Source: JACCXG01 sp963836735 (lineage in GTDB: Bacteria > Acidobacteriota > Vicinamibacteria > Vicinamibacterales > 2-12-FULL-66-21). Taken from it: DNA of 64,000 bases. Of the stretch, positions 51,501 through 61,934 are shown in pieces (the stretch's first letter is position 1; each line of letters starts with the position of its first letter). The notes under the pieces were generated by a model. The model was given only the letters and a program-made list of their open reading frames with translations. It was not told the origin of the DNA and ran no database searches. The DNA is taken from contig CAWIKP010000026.1 of assembly GCA_963836735.1 (NCBI GenBank), positions 186,001-250,000 of the forward strand, in the 5' to 3' direction. The translations under genes and the position numbers were made by a program.

Positions 51501-52969
51501 CCGTGGCATCGAGAGTATTCGGTACTCGGCGGAGGGCGAGCTCCTCGGAACCAGGGACAGTCGAGGGGGCACCACGAAGTACCGGTACGATGCCGCCCAT
51601 CGGCTTCGTCTCGAAGTACGACCTGACGGCACTCGTATTCAGTGCCCGGCTACGATGCTGCCAACAACCTCTTGTCTCAGAACGGCCTCGTCGCTGTGAT
51701 CGGAGACGGGAACCGCCTGAATTCGTACGGCGAAGAACGCTTTACATACAATGACCGGGACCATATCGCCTCGCGAACGAAGTCTGGCAAAACCACACAT
51801 TACGAGGTACCGATTCGTGTGACCGGCTGGTGCGTTGCACGACGCCAGGTGGTGAGTGGGAATCGACCTACGACCCCCTCGGCCGCCGCGTCAGCAAGAC
51901 ATGGCTGGGCCGAACAACACGGTCCTACTGGGACGATAATCGACTTGCGGCGGAACGGCACCCAGACGGCCGCCTTCGCATCTATGTTTATGTCGACGTC
52001 GAGGCGCTCACGCCGTTTCTGTTCCTCGACTACGACTCAGACACATCAGCGGCAGACTCAGGGCGTCGGTATTTCATAGCCACGGACCAGATTGGGACGC
52101 CGGTGCGCGTCGAGGATGACAAGGGTCAACCGGTGTGGCTGGCGACCGTGGCGCCGTACGGCTCGACCCAACTGCGAAACGGAAGCACCATCGACTTCGC
52201 ATTGCGCTTTCCCGGACATTACGAGGATTCCGAGCTCGGCCTCTTCTACAATCGTTTCCGGCACTACGACCCCGCGCTCGGCCGCTATCTGCAGAGCGAC
52301 CCGATGGGGATCGCGGGAGGGACCAACCTTTACGCATACGCGTCCAATCCACTCACCGCGGTTGACGTCTTCGGGCTGCACAAGCCGAAGAAGGAAGACG
52401 GACCTGGCAAGAAAACCACTGGGGAGGATGACGAAAACGGTCGCGCCGAGCGAAAGGCCAAGAAGAAGGAGATTAGTGCCGTCGACGGCTCCGAGGTGCC
52501 GGGCGCCGCCACGGTGGTAGAACACAGCGAGGATGGAAAAGTCGTTGCCCGGTACTACCTTGATAAGGACGGTCGGACCATCCGCGCAGAGGGACTTCTC
52601 GACCCGCCGGCCAATTACACGAAGGAAGGCGTGAGCGGGATGGAAAAGCCCCCGGGCTATGTAGATGACCAGGATCACCGCGGGCATCTCATTCCCGAAC
52701 GGTCCGCCGCCAGCCAGCCAGCCGTCAACGTGCCCGAGAATGTGATTCCCGAACACGGGCGAGAATCGAATCTCAGCGCGAAGAAACGGTGGGAAAATGA
52801 GGCTCGCAAGAAGGCCGACAAGAACCCTGGGTCGTGGAGCGTGCACGAACCGAACTACGATGGAGACGATCCCCGTCCGACATCTGTCAATCACTCGCTG
52901 TACGACAAAGATGGTAACGAGATTCCCACGGTTAACAATGGCGATATTCCGAACCCTGACTACTCATGA
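48503..52969 (+). CDS. PAAR-Rhs polymorphic toxin with nuclease-type C-terminus, frameshifted
   Basis: About 1488 residues when joined. The start MGAWDNLGSRSNKKAGGVTG crosses a lost A in an A-run near 48543. The N-terminal region has a PAAR-like domain (FPAATIVSPYW, then PCPSLGMTMLGVSPRVLINGK). From 49590 Rhs/YD repeats run to about 52370, closing with HYDPALGRYLQSDPMGIAGG and LYAYASNPLTAVDVFGL, the Rhs core end. The variable tip (52384-52969) contains DDQDHRGHLIPE and PENVIPEHGRESNLSAKKRW, matching the HRGH and Asn motifs of DNA/RNA non-specific endonucleases. At least seven frame changes occur. It would be loaded on VgrG and injected by T6SS. Confidence 0.87.
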
Positions 52970-52987
52970 CCATCGAAGAATTGGCCG

Positions 52988-53600
52988 ATGATTCGAGCAG
53001 GCAAGCTGCGCGAGCTCTTGGCCGGCATCCAACAGGCCTTGAGTGCCACTGCTTCGCCGCATACCCGTGCCATCAGCGACAGTTCGATGCGGGACTGGAG
53101 GGCCCGTGACGCGCCGATGGGTGGAGGCACTCTGCGCGCACGCGCCAAACCTCCTTTCGCCTACGACCGGCGGACCCTGTCAACACTGCACAGACGGTTG
53201 CTGGAATCCGGAAATGGCGTTCTCTACGGTGTAGTGGTGCATGGCGAACGCCCTGATGCCAAATCCCCGTGGCGGCTCAAGCCGAAGCTCATCTCGAGAA
53301 GCGAGTACCGACGCTATAGCGCGATCGCGCCGACGCATTGATGCCGAGATCGAAGTGCGACTAAAGGCGTTGGCTGGAAAGGATTGGGAGTGGATGCAGT
53401 TCGGACGGGACAGGTTCGAGAAACAGCCGGAGGTGGTTCGAAAGGGGAAGTCTGGCATCGAGCGACTCGAACCGGATGCTGAATTGCTGGCGCTCTTGAA
53501 CCATGCTGAACAACTATACGGCTCAGCCGGGCTCAATCTGGCTATCTCTAAGTGGACGCTCGAGCCCGGCGGTCTCGAGTTCGGCGAGATCATCGAATGA
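52988..53600 (+). CDS. Immunity candidate next to toxin tip, frameshifted
   Basis: About 200 residues if the frame from ATG 52988 is joined near 53335 to the frame ending KWTLEPGGLEFGEIIE at 53600. Codon third positions favour this reading over the frame beginning ATG 52966, which overlaps the toxin stop and is a possible alternative start. The C-terminal part (IDAEIEVRLKALAGKDWEWMQF) is helical. No family is recognised. Its place directly after an Rhs nuclease tip argues for an immunity protein or a remnant of another tip. Confidence 0.5.
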
Positions 53601-53917
53601 CCCAGCTGCAGGATTTGCAATTCCCGATCGACCAGCGGATTTTCGCCGAAGTCGTCGCGTGTCTGCCGCCGGGTTGGACCCGAGCTACGCTGGAAGCCGG
53701 GAAGACGACGTCGGGAACCACGACGACGATGGCCGTCAAGATTGATGGCGGCGGCCAGCCCGGCATCGCCCTGGCCAGCGATGCGCTGCAGGCCGCCGTT
53801 CGCGAGTTCTTTCTGCTGAACGAGCGCTACAACACCGGGCTGCGGCGGATCGTGTACACGTACACCGCGCGGCCGGACGGCCGCTGGTCCTTCGCTGGGG
53901 ACTACGATTACGGGTGA
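53597..53917 (+). CDS. DUF600/YezG-like immunity protein
   Basis: Intact, 106 residues, starting in an ATGA overlap with the previous stop. The pattern LPPGWTRATLEAG, then a run of strands, then YTYTARPDGRWSFAGDYDYG fits the YezG/DUF600 family, whose best-known member protects against an LXG nuclease toxin. The match is by eye. The toxin upstream also has a nuclease-type tip, so this is the most likely cognate antitoxin. The next gene starts in a GTGA overlap. Confidence 0.7.
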   Translation: MTQLQDLQFPIDQRIFAEVVACLPPGWTRATLEAGKTTSGTTTTMAVKIDGGGQPGIALASDALQAAVREFFLLNERYNTGLRRIVYTYTARPDGRWSFAGDYDYG

Positions 53918-54571
53918 ATTCACAGATCAGCACCGCCTTCGCAGAGCTGCGCGCAGCGATCATGGCCGAACTCCCGAGCGTCGCCGACGAGCTCAGGCCG
54001 CCCGTACCTTTCACCGCGGAGTTCCTCGACCGATCGGGAACCGAACAGCTCCGCGAGCTGTGGTCTCTGACCTCGGGACAGGCGGAGAGCACGCTCGGCG
54101 TCGTCGGCGGCCTCAGTCTGCTCGGACCAGTGGAGAGTAAGGGGGCACGCGACGCGTGGCGTTCCTTAATGACGTCCGGCGAAGGGCTCGAGGCAGTCGC
54201 GCATCCGAACTGGGATAGTTCCCGCTCGCTCGACCCCGACGCCGTGACAAGCCGTCTATTTCGCCGCCGGGTGGATCCCCATTCTTCGCGAACCGCTGGA
54301 GGGCAACTACCTCGCGGTCGATCTCGTCCCGTTGCCGCGAGGACGACCCGGGCAGATAGTGCTCTGCGGCCGGGACGAAGACGACAAATGCGTGGTAACG
54401 CCGGAACTGGCGACGCTGCTCGAAGCATTGGCCGCGGAGTGCCGCACCGGTGCATGGCAGCTGCAGGAGAGCCGATCACGAAAGGGCGTCTCGTTCAAGT
54501 ACGTCAAACGTCGTGGCGGCCGGCTCCTAACGGCGTGCAAGGAGCGCCAGTTTCCTCCAGACAGGCGGTGA
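53914..54571 (+). CDS. SMI1/KNR4 (SUKH) family immunity protein, one frameshift
   Basis: About 218 residues. The GTG start overlaps the previous stop. The N-terminal helices (LRPPVPFTAEFLDRSGTEQL) lead, after a frame change near 54245, to WIPILREPLEGNYLAVDLVP and GRPGQIVLCGRDEDDKCVV, the core SUKH signature with W-IP and N-YL-DL-P. The end TGAWQLQESRSRKGV matches the same family. SUKH proteins are general immunity proteins to nuclease and other polymorphic toxins. It is last in the immunity array and converges on vgrG. Confidence 0.8.
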
Positions 54572-54603
54572 TCGGCCCCAGAACGAACCGGGCACTTCGA
54601 CGA

Positions 54604-56642
54604 TTAGTTGATCTTCACGACCGCGCCGGTAATCTCGTGCATGCCGATCGCGGACGAGTTGATCGCCGCCCGGTGATCGCCGTCTTCGCCGTGATTGGTC
54701 GATGACGTTCTGGCTGCCCGTGCCGAACTTCGCCTCCGATTGCCGGTCACCACGTCTTAGGCGCCGGAGACGCTCACCGTTCCTTGCCGGTGGCCATGAT
54801 CTTGTGCCCGGTGAGCGTGATGTTGACGCCCGAGAGGCTGATCTTACCCCGCTGTCCATCACGAGCTTGCTCTGCCGGTCACCAGCGTGATCTTGGTGTC
54901 TGAGTCGATGTGATGTCGGCGTTCGACTTGATCGAGACCTTGCCGGTGACCTTCGAGTCCCAGATGTTGTCGAACTTCTGCGTCACCGCGCCCTTGACGT
55001 GGTAGGTCGCCGTGCCCGCCTTCACGTCGTGGCTCGAGGTTCCCTCGGTAGATCGTGATCGTTGCGTTCTTCTTGATCGTCTCGGTGAAGTCGTTGTTGA
55101 CGGTGTTGGTCTGATCGTGCTGCACCGTCGTGTCCATGTCGTACTGGCCATGGATGGTGATCTTCTCCTTCCCGGCCGTGTCGTCCATCGTCATCTGCGT
55201 TGTAGCCCTTGCCCTTGTGGGTGTTGGACTTCAGCCCGCTGACGACGCCGGTGTGCGGCGGCTTGTTGTCCGCGTTGTGCACGCTGCCGATGATGATCGG
55301 CTGGTCCGGATCGCCTTCGAGGAAATCGACGATCACCTCGTGGCCGATGCGCGGCGTCGACACCGAGCCCCAGCCCTTGCCCGCCCACATCTGCGACACG
55401 CGGATCCAGCAGGAGCTGTTCTCGTCCTTCTTGCCCGTAGCCGGTCCCAGTGGAACTGCACCTTCACCCGGCCGTAGCTCGTCGGTGTAGAATCTCGTCG
55501 CCGGCCGGGCCGACGACGACCGCCGTCTGCGGCCCCTGCACGAACGGCTTCGGCGTCAGCCGCTTCGGCCGGAACTGCTGCGCGCTCGGGCATCGTGACG
55601 AACGCGCACTGGTAGCTCGACCCGCCGCCCTCCGGCAGCGATTCGTAGTTCTCGAACGAGAGGTCGTAGCTCGCCGCGATCACCAGATACTCCCGGTTCT
55701 GATCCGCCCGCGGGTGGCTGTCGAGCGTCACCAGCGACCCGACCGTCACGCCGTGCGCATTGGTCGACGCGTGCGCCGTCTCGAACTGGCTGCCGAGCTC
55801 GTCGGCCCGCACGATCGCGTACTGTTCGCCATCGGCCTTCTGCAGGTAGACCCCGGGATAGTCGAAGACCTCGTAGTCGCTGGGCGTGAACTGGCGCGGC
55901 GTCGACCGGCTCGTCTTCAACTCCACGCTCGGACGCTCGAAGTCGTAGTCGTCGTGCACGTAGACGCCCGGCTGAATCGAGCGCGACAGCTCCCACGTGC
56001 TCACGTGCTCGAACTCCGGCCGGACCACCTGCTCGGCCGAAATGTAGGACAGCGTCTCGCAGCCCGGGCCGGGCCGTATGTTTGCTCGTCGAATCGGTGA
56101 GCACCAGCGTGTTGTGCCCCTCGCTGTGCCGGAAGTAGTAGCCGATGCCCTCCTGCTCCATCAGCCGGCTGACGAAGTTGAAGTCGGTCTCCCGGTACTG
56201 GACGCAATACGTCCACTTCCGGTAGGTGCTGGTGAGCTCGAACTTGAAGTCCGCCGCCCCGTGATCGGCAAACACTTTCTTGATGATCTCCGGGACGGTC
56301 ATCTCCTGGAAGATGCGGCAGTCCGACGTGCGCGTCAGGAACCAGAGCCAGGGACGAACCGTCGCGATGTAGCGGTGAAAGCGGCCGTGCATGCCGCCCT
56401 GCGGCAAACCGGGTGACATAGCCGTTGAAGAACCGCGTCTCGTCGTCGGCGAGCCCGAGCTTGATGGTGACGTTCTTCCCCAGGATCTCGTCGAGGTTGA
56501 TGTCCTCCTTGGGGCTGAGCAGATCGAGGTGGTACTCGAACAGCCGGCTCATCTCCTCGCGGGCATTCATCCGGTGAAAGAGCAGCACGCCCTCGCCGAG
56601 CGGCGTGGCGATTTCCATTACTCGTGGCATCACTTTGGCCAT
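54604..56642 (-). CDS. vgrG: Type VI secretion tip protein VgrG (TssI), heavily frameshifted
   Basis: About 679 residues. The start MAKVMPRVMEIATPLGEG is preceded by GAGGAG. Phage-GPD-like domains show YRKWTYCVQYRETDFNFVSR and MEQEGIGYYFRH, the invariant VgrG segment. VKVQFHWDR and WGSVSTPRIGHEVIVDFLEG form the OB-fold/gp5-like part, followed by DPDQPIIIGSVHN. A beta-helical needle with alternating valines (KITIHGQYDMDTTVQ, SLSGVNITLTGHKI) ends ITGAVVKIN at 54604. About eight frame changes occur. No extra effector domain follows the needle. It forms the spike tip that should receive the PAAR-Rhs toxin. Confidence 0.88.
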
Positions 56643-56669
56643 CTCACTCCTCGGTGCCGATGCCCGTGC

Positions 56670-58061
56670 TCAGCGCAGACGATCAGTTTTCCGGCGCGGC
56701 GGCGGCGGCGCTGTCTTACGCCCGCGTACCACCAGTCCCGCCACCGGGACGCCCGACTCCAGCCGCAACTCGGCATGACCAATCTCGGGGGTCAGCCCCG
56801 CAGCCGTCAGCAGCCGTTCGACATAGGGCTGCGCGTGGGTGTAGCGACCGTGCATCTCCAGGCGGAAGTCCTGGACGGTGTCGGCGAGCGCCCGCTCGAG
56901 CGTGAAAATCAGCAGGCCATCCTGCCGGAGGGCACCGGCGGCCGCCGCGACCACTTCATCGAGTGCGCCAAAATATACCAGCGTGTCGGCCGAGACGATG
57001 ACGTCGAACGCCAGCGGATGATCCCGCAGGTAGGCGGTCAGCTCGCCCTGCACGAGGTCGTCGTAGACCTGCTTCTCCCGGGCGTGGTCGAGCATCCCCT
57101 TCGACAGGTCGACCCCGGTCATCCGGCGCGCGTACGGCGCGAGGAACGGGCTGCAGAGACCGGTCCCGCAGCCCGCGTCGAGCACGTCGAGCTGCTTGGC
57201 CGGCTGGACGCCGGAATCGTCGAGCATCGCACCCACCAGCGCCGGGGCGCGGTACTGGAGCATCGCCAGCTTGGACTCGAAGCTCGCCGCAAACCGGTCG
57301 AACGTCTTCACGACGTAATCGTCCGAGGCGCGAACCGGCAGGTCCCGTCCCGAGCACGCCGCCAGCATGTGGGTCGCGATCGGGTCGCCAGGCTCTTCGG
57401 CCAGCCACTCCTCGAAGATCTTGATCGCCGCGTCGAATTCGCCGAGCGTGCAATGCGCGATGGCCAGGTGCCTGCGGGCCTCGCGGTGCTTCGGCCTGAG
57501 CGTGATCGCCCTGCAGAAGCAGGCGACCGACTCCTCGGTCCGCTTCAGGCTGTCGAGGAGTATTCCGAGGTTCGTAAACGCGTCGATGTGTTCGGGATTC
57601 AGGCGGATTGCGGTGCGATAGGTCTCTTCGGCCTCCGCTGGCTTGCCGGTGGCCTTCAACAGCACGCCCAGGTTGTTGTAGGCATTTGCGTGACCGGGAT
57701 CGAGCTCGATGGCGCGGTGGTAGGCGGCGATCGCTTCGTCCAGCCGCCCTCGTTCCTGCTGCACGATGCCGAGATTGCTGTACCAGTCCGCGCGGTCCGA
57801 CACGATCTTCAGGCTTTTCTCGATCAGATCGATCGCATCGTCACGCTGACCGAGCTGATTGGCGAGAACACCTGAGTAGTGCAGCACTATCGCGTTCTGA
57901 GGTTGAACTTTCAGCACTTCGCCGTAGACCGTCAAAGCCTCGTCGAGCCGGCCGTCGCGATGAAAGCTGACGCCAATCTCCACCACTTCGTCGACGGTCA
58001 GCTCGCGGCTCTGGACTTCCTGATCCTTGTCCCCGAGGTGCTCGCCGAGCAGGTCCTGCAT
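56670..58061 (-). CDS. TPR repeat protein fused to a SAM methyltransferase
   Basis: Intact, about 463 residues. Six TPR units occupy residues 10-235 (ALTVYGEVLKVQPQNAIVLH, AIAAYHRAIELDPGHANAYN and so on). The C-terminal class I methyltransferase has SAM motif I LDVLDAGCGTGLCSPFL, acidic motif II MTGVDLSKGML and FDVIVSADTLVYFG. ATG at 58061 is used; an in-frame GTG at 58076 is possible. It sits between tssH and vgrG on the same strand, with gaps of 77 and 27 bases, so it is very probably a T6SS operon member. The methylated target is unknown. Confidence 0.88.
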   Translation of the reverse strand: MQDLLGEHLGDKDQEVQSRELTVDEVVEIGVSFHRDGRLDEALTVYGEVLKVQPQNAIVLHYSGVLANQLGQRDDAIDLIEKSLKIVSDRADWYSNLGIVQQERGRLDEAIAAYHRAIELDPGHANAYNNLGVLLKATGKPAEAEETYRTAIRLNPEHIDAFTNLGILLDSLKRTEESVACFCRAITLRPKHREARRHLAIAHCTLGEFDAAIKIFEEWLAEEPGDPIATHMLAACSGRDLPVRASDDYVVKTFDRFAASFESKLAMLQYRAPALVGAMLDDSGVQPAKQLDVLDAGCGTGLCSPFLAPYARRMTGVDLSKGMLDHAREKQVYDDLVQGELTAYLRDHPLAFDVIVSADTLVYFGALDEVVAAAAGALRQDGLLIFTLERALADTVQDFRLEMHGRYTHAQPYVERLLTAAGLTPEIGHAELRLESGVPVAGLVVRGRKTAPPPPRRKTDRLR

Positions 58062-58138
58062 GGTATCCCCGAACACAGTGCACCATCCGTTCTGGCCAGC
58101 CGCCGATCCGGATGGACCGCCGCCGGCCGATCAGCCTG

Positions 58139-60856
58139 TCAGTCGAATCGATACTCGAAATTCCCGTTGGCGGCGGCCAGCTGGATTCCCTTCAACGCCT
58201 CGCCCGCCATGGTCCTCTTGAGGAACTCATGGCTGATGGCCGGAAGAACGGTATTGGTCAGAATCGCAGTCGATCATGCGGCCGCCACTCTCGACCTCGG
58301 TGCAGCGGCTCACGATCAGCTTCACCGCCTCGTCGTCGTAGGTGAACGGGATCTTGTGATGGCCGGTGACGCGTTTCGCGATTCGACCCAGCTGGAGACG
58401 GACGATGCTGGCCAGGATCGCATCGCTCAATGGATAGTAGGGAATGACCACCAGCCGCCCCAGCAATGCCGCCGGGAACTTTTTCAGCAGCGGCTCGCGG
58501 AGCGCTTTGGCGATACCTTCCGGTTCCGGCATGAGCTCGGGATCCTTGCACATACTGACGATCAGCTCGGTCCCGACGTTCGATGTCAGCAGGATGATCG
58601 TGTTCTTGAAGTCGATGTAGCGCCCCTCGGCATCCTCCATCCACCCCTTGTCGAAGACCTGGAAGAACAGCTCGTGAACGTCGGAATGCGCCTTTTCGAT
58701 TTCGTCGAGCAGGACGACGCTGTAGGGCCGCCGTCGAACCGCTTCGGTGAGGATGCCGCCCTCGCCGTAACCGACATACCCAGGAGGTGATCCCTTGAGC
58801 GTGGAGACGGTGTGCTTCTCCTGGAACTCGCTCATGTTGATGGTGATGACGTTCTGCTCCCCGCCATACAGCGCTTCAGCCAGCGTGAGCGCGGTCTCGG
58901 TCTTTCCGACGCCGGACGGCCCGCACAGCATGAAGACGCCAATCGGCTTGTTGGGATTGTCGAGCTTGGCGCGCGAGGTGTGGATGCGCTTCGCGATCAT
59001 GTCGAGCGCATGGCGCTGCCCGACGACCCGCTGATTGAGGGTCTCGGCCAGGTTCAGGAGCGACTCGACCTCGTTCTTGACCATCCGGCCGACCGGCACG
59101 CCGGTCCAGTCCTCCACCACCGCGGCGACCGCCTGCTCGTCCACGCTCGGCAGGATGAGCGGCGATTCGCCCTGCAGGGCGGTGAGCTTTTTCTGCAGAT
59201 CGCCCAGCTCCGCCGAGCAGCGCCGACCGCTCCTCGGGCGTCATCGCTCCCGGCGACCGCCCCGGCTCCGCACCGCGCGCGACAGCGGGCGCCTTCTCGC
59301 GCCGTCCGCGGCCTCGCGAAGCTTTCCGCGGATTTCGAGGAGGCGGTCCGCCAGCGCCTTCTCACCTTCCCAGCGCTGCTCGAGCTCGACGCGCCGCGCT
59401 TCGGCCGCCGCGAGCTTTTCCTCGCATACGCTGCCGCCGATCGGCGGCGTTCACGCCTACGGCCTCTTCCCGGCCGATGATCCCGAGCTCGATCTGCAGC
59501 GCCTCGATCGTTCGACGGCAGTCTTCGAGCTGCGGAGGAACGGCGTGCTGGCTGATCGCCACGCGCGCGCAGACCGTGTCGAGCAGGCTGACCGCCTTGT
59601 CAGGCAGCTGCCGCGCGGGGATGTAGCGATGCGACAGGCGGACGGCCGCTTCGAGCGCCTCGTCGAGCAGCATCACCCGGTGATGCTTCTCGAGCATGGT
59701 CGCAACGCCGCGCACCATCTGGGTCGCCTTCTCTTCGGTGGGTTCGGCCACCTGGACGACCTGAAAGCGCCGCGTGAGCGCCGGATCCTTCTCGATGTAC
59801 TTCTTGTATTCCGCCCAGGTCGTCGCCGCGATCGGTGCGAAGCGTGCCGCGCGCCAGTGCCGGCTTCAGCAGGTTGGCGGCATCTCCGGTGCCGGCGGCG
59901 CCGCCCGCGCCAATCAGCGTGTGCGCCTCGTCCACGAACAGGATGATCGGTTCGGGCGATGCCTGAACTTCATCGATCACCTGCCGCAGCCGGTTCTCGA
60001 ACTCGCCCTTCATGCTGGCGCCGGCCTGCAGCAGCCCGATGTCGAGCGTGTAGACATGCACGTTCTTCAGGGGCGGCGGCACGTCGCCGCTCGGCGACTC
60101 GCGCGGCGAAGCCTTCGACCACCGCCGTCTTGCCGACGCCCGCCTCGCCGGTGAGGATCGGGTTGTTCTGCCGGCGGCGCATCAGGATGTCGATGATCTG
60201 CCGGATCTCCTCGTCGCGGCCGGTGACCGGATCGAGCTGGCCGTTCCGTGGCTCGCTCGGTGAGGTTGGTCGCAAAGCGCTTGAGCGCTTCCTGCTTCCC
60301 CATCTGCGCCGGCGACATCGCCTCGCTGGCTTCGCCAGGCCCTGCCAGCGATCCGCCCTCGGTCGCCGCGAGCGCATCCTCGGGCGACCCTTTGACGATG
60401 CGTGCGAAATCGTCGGTCAGCGCCTCGACCTTGACGGCTTCGAAGTGCCGCGAAATCGCCATCAGCGCATTGCGAAGCGAAGGCGTCTTGAGCATCCCGA
60501 CCATCAGGTGCCCGGTGCGCACGCGCGTCGTCGCCGAACATCAGGGTCGCGTAGACCCATCCCCGCTCGACCGCGGTCTCGATGTGCGTGGAGAAGTCAG
60601 AAATGGAGGTCGCCCCGCGCGGCAGCCGATCGAGCGCCTCGGTGATGTCCTTGGCGAGCCGCGACGAATCCACCTCGAAGTGGCGGACGATGCGGTGCAT
60701 GTCGGAGTCGGGCGACTGGAGGATCTGGGAGATCCAGTGCACCAGCTCGACGTACGGATTCCCGCGCAGCTTGCAGAAGACCGTCGCGCTCTCGATGGCC
60801 TTGAACGCCACGCTGTTGAGCTTGCCGAACGATGAAGACCGACTGATTTCGCTCAT
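58139..60856 (-). CDS. tssH: T6SS AAA+ ATPase TssH (ClpV), frameshifted
   Basis: About 905 residues. The N-terminal domain starts with MSEISRSSSFGKLNSVAFKA. The first ATPase domain has Walker A GEAGVGKTAVVEG and ILFVDEAHTLIGAG. The second has GPSGVGKTETAL, the pore loop GYVGYGEGG and Walker B VVLLDEIEKAH. The insertion helices between them read DWTGVPVGRMVKNE. After a final frame change near 58265 the chain ends NGNFEYRFD. About six frame changes occur. ClpV disassembles the contracted TssBC sheath. The ATG overlaps the tssG stop. Confidence 0.92.
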
Positions 60857-61934
60857 GCGACCCCAGCTTCCGTGACGAAGGTTTCGCCATCCAGGCACAG
60901 ATCGGCGGCGTCGGACACCGCCCTTCGCGTGCCCAGCCACGTCGTCCAGCCCGAGTTGCCCGCCGATCCCCAGCTTCAACGGCGGCACTTCCTCCCGCTT
61001 CAGCGTGAGGCGGACGTCCCAATCGAGCTCGAAACAGAGATAGAACCGCACCCAGTCGACGAGCTTCCTGAGCAGGGTGCCCGACCGGTCGGCGCCGGGG
61101 CGGATTCGACGCCGTGGCCGGAAGGAAGGCCTCGTACTGCGCGAGCGTGAGCGGGCCCGAGGTGGATGCGGAACTTGCTCTGATGATCCCAGACCCGCGC
61201 ACCCAGCACGGCGCCGCGACCCGAGCGCCGCGCCCTCGCGGCGCAGATACGTCCGTTCCGGCGGCGCCAAGCCGCAACCAGTGGCCGACGAACTCCTCGA
61301 TCGGCGGCCGGCACGCGGAAGAACTGGCGGATGATCGCCGCCAGTCCCTCGGCGTTCCGGACCTGGCGCACCAGGGTGCCGGCGTGAAAGAGCTTCGCGA
61401 GGTCCGGCACCGTGTCGCGATGCCGCAGCGGCTGCGGCGCGATGCCGACGAACGAGCCGATGTAAACGAGAAAGCGATCGCTGCTCCGGCCGATCCCGGT
61501 TGACGTGCGGCTGCGCCTGCGCCCACGCCCGGTAGAAGAGCGCGATGAACCGATGATGAAACAGATCGAGGAATCGGCTCAGCGTCGGATCGCCGGCGTG
61601 CCGCAGGCGATGCCGCGCGTACTCGGTGATGTGAATCGGCAGCGGACCGTTGGGGCCGAGCAGGCCGAACAGCCTGACCTGCAGCCGCGGGAGGCGCGCC
61701 ATCCTTGCCGAACTCGAACGAGGCCAGCGGAGCCGGAGCGAACGCCACGTCGGGATCCTGTCCAAGCCGCAGCGGCTCGTCAACAGGCCGGAGCGCGGCG
61801 CCCCAGCGCGGCTTGTCGCCGTACAGGCACTCGAGCCGGCGCAGCGTCTGGTAGAAGTCGTAGCGATACGGCTCCCGGGCCAGGTCCGCCAGAAAGTTCA
61901 GAGCGTCGGTCTCGTGCCCCAGTTTGGCGCCCAT
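60853..61934 (-). CDS. tssG: T6SS baseplate protein TssG, frameshifted
   Basis: About 360 residues. The start MGAKLGHETDALNFLADL and YDFYQTLRRLECLY is the family opening. LFGLLGPNGPLPIHITEYAR is the most conserved internal segment, followed by FLDLFHHRFIALFYRAW. The C-terminal part reads DWVRFYLCFELDWDVRLTLKREEVPP and ends TEAGVA in TGA overlapping the tssH ATG. Five or more frame changes are present. TssG forms the baseplate wedge with TssE and TssF around VgrG. It starts 37 bases inside the end of tssF. Confidence 0.9.
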
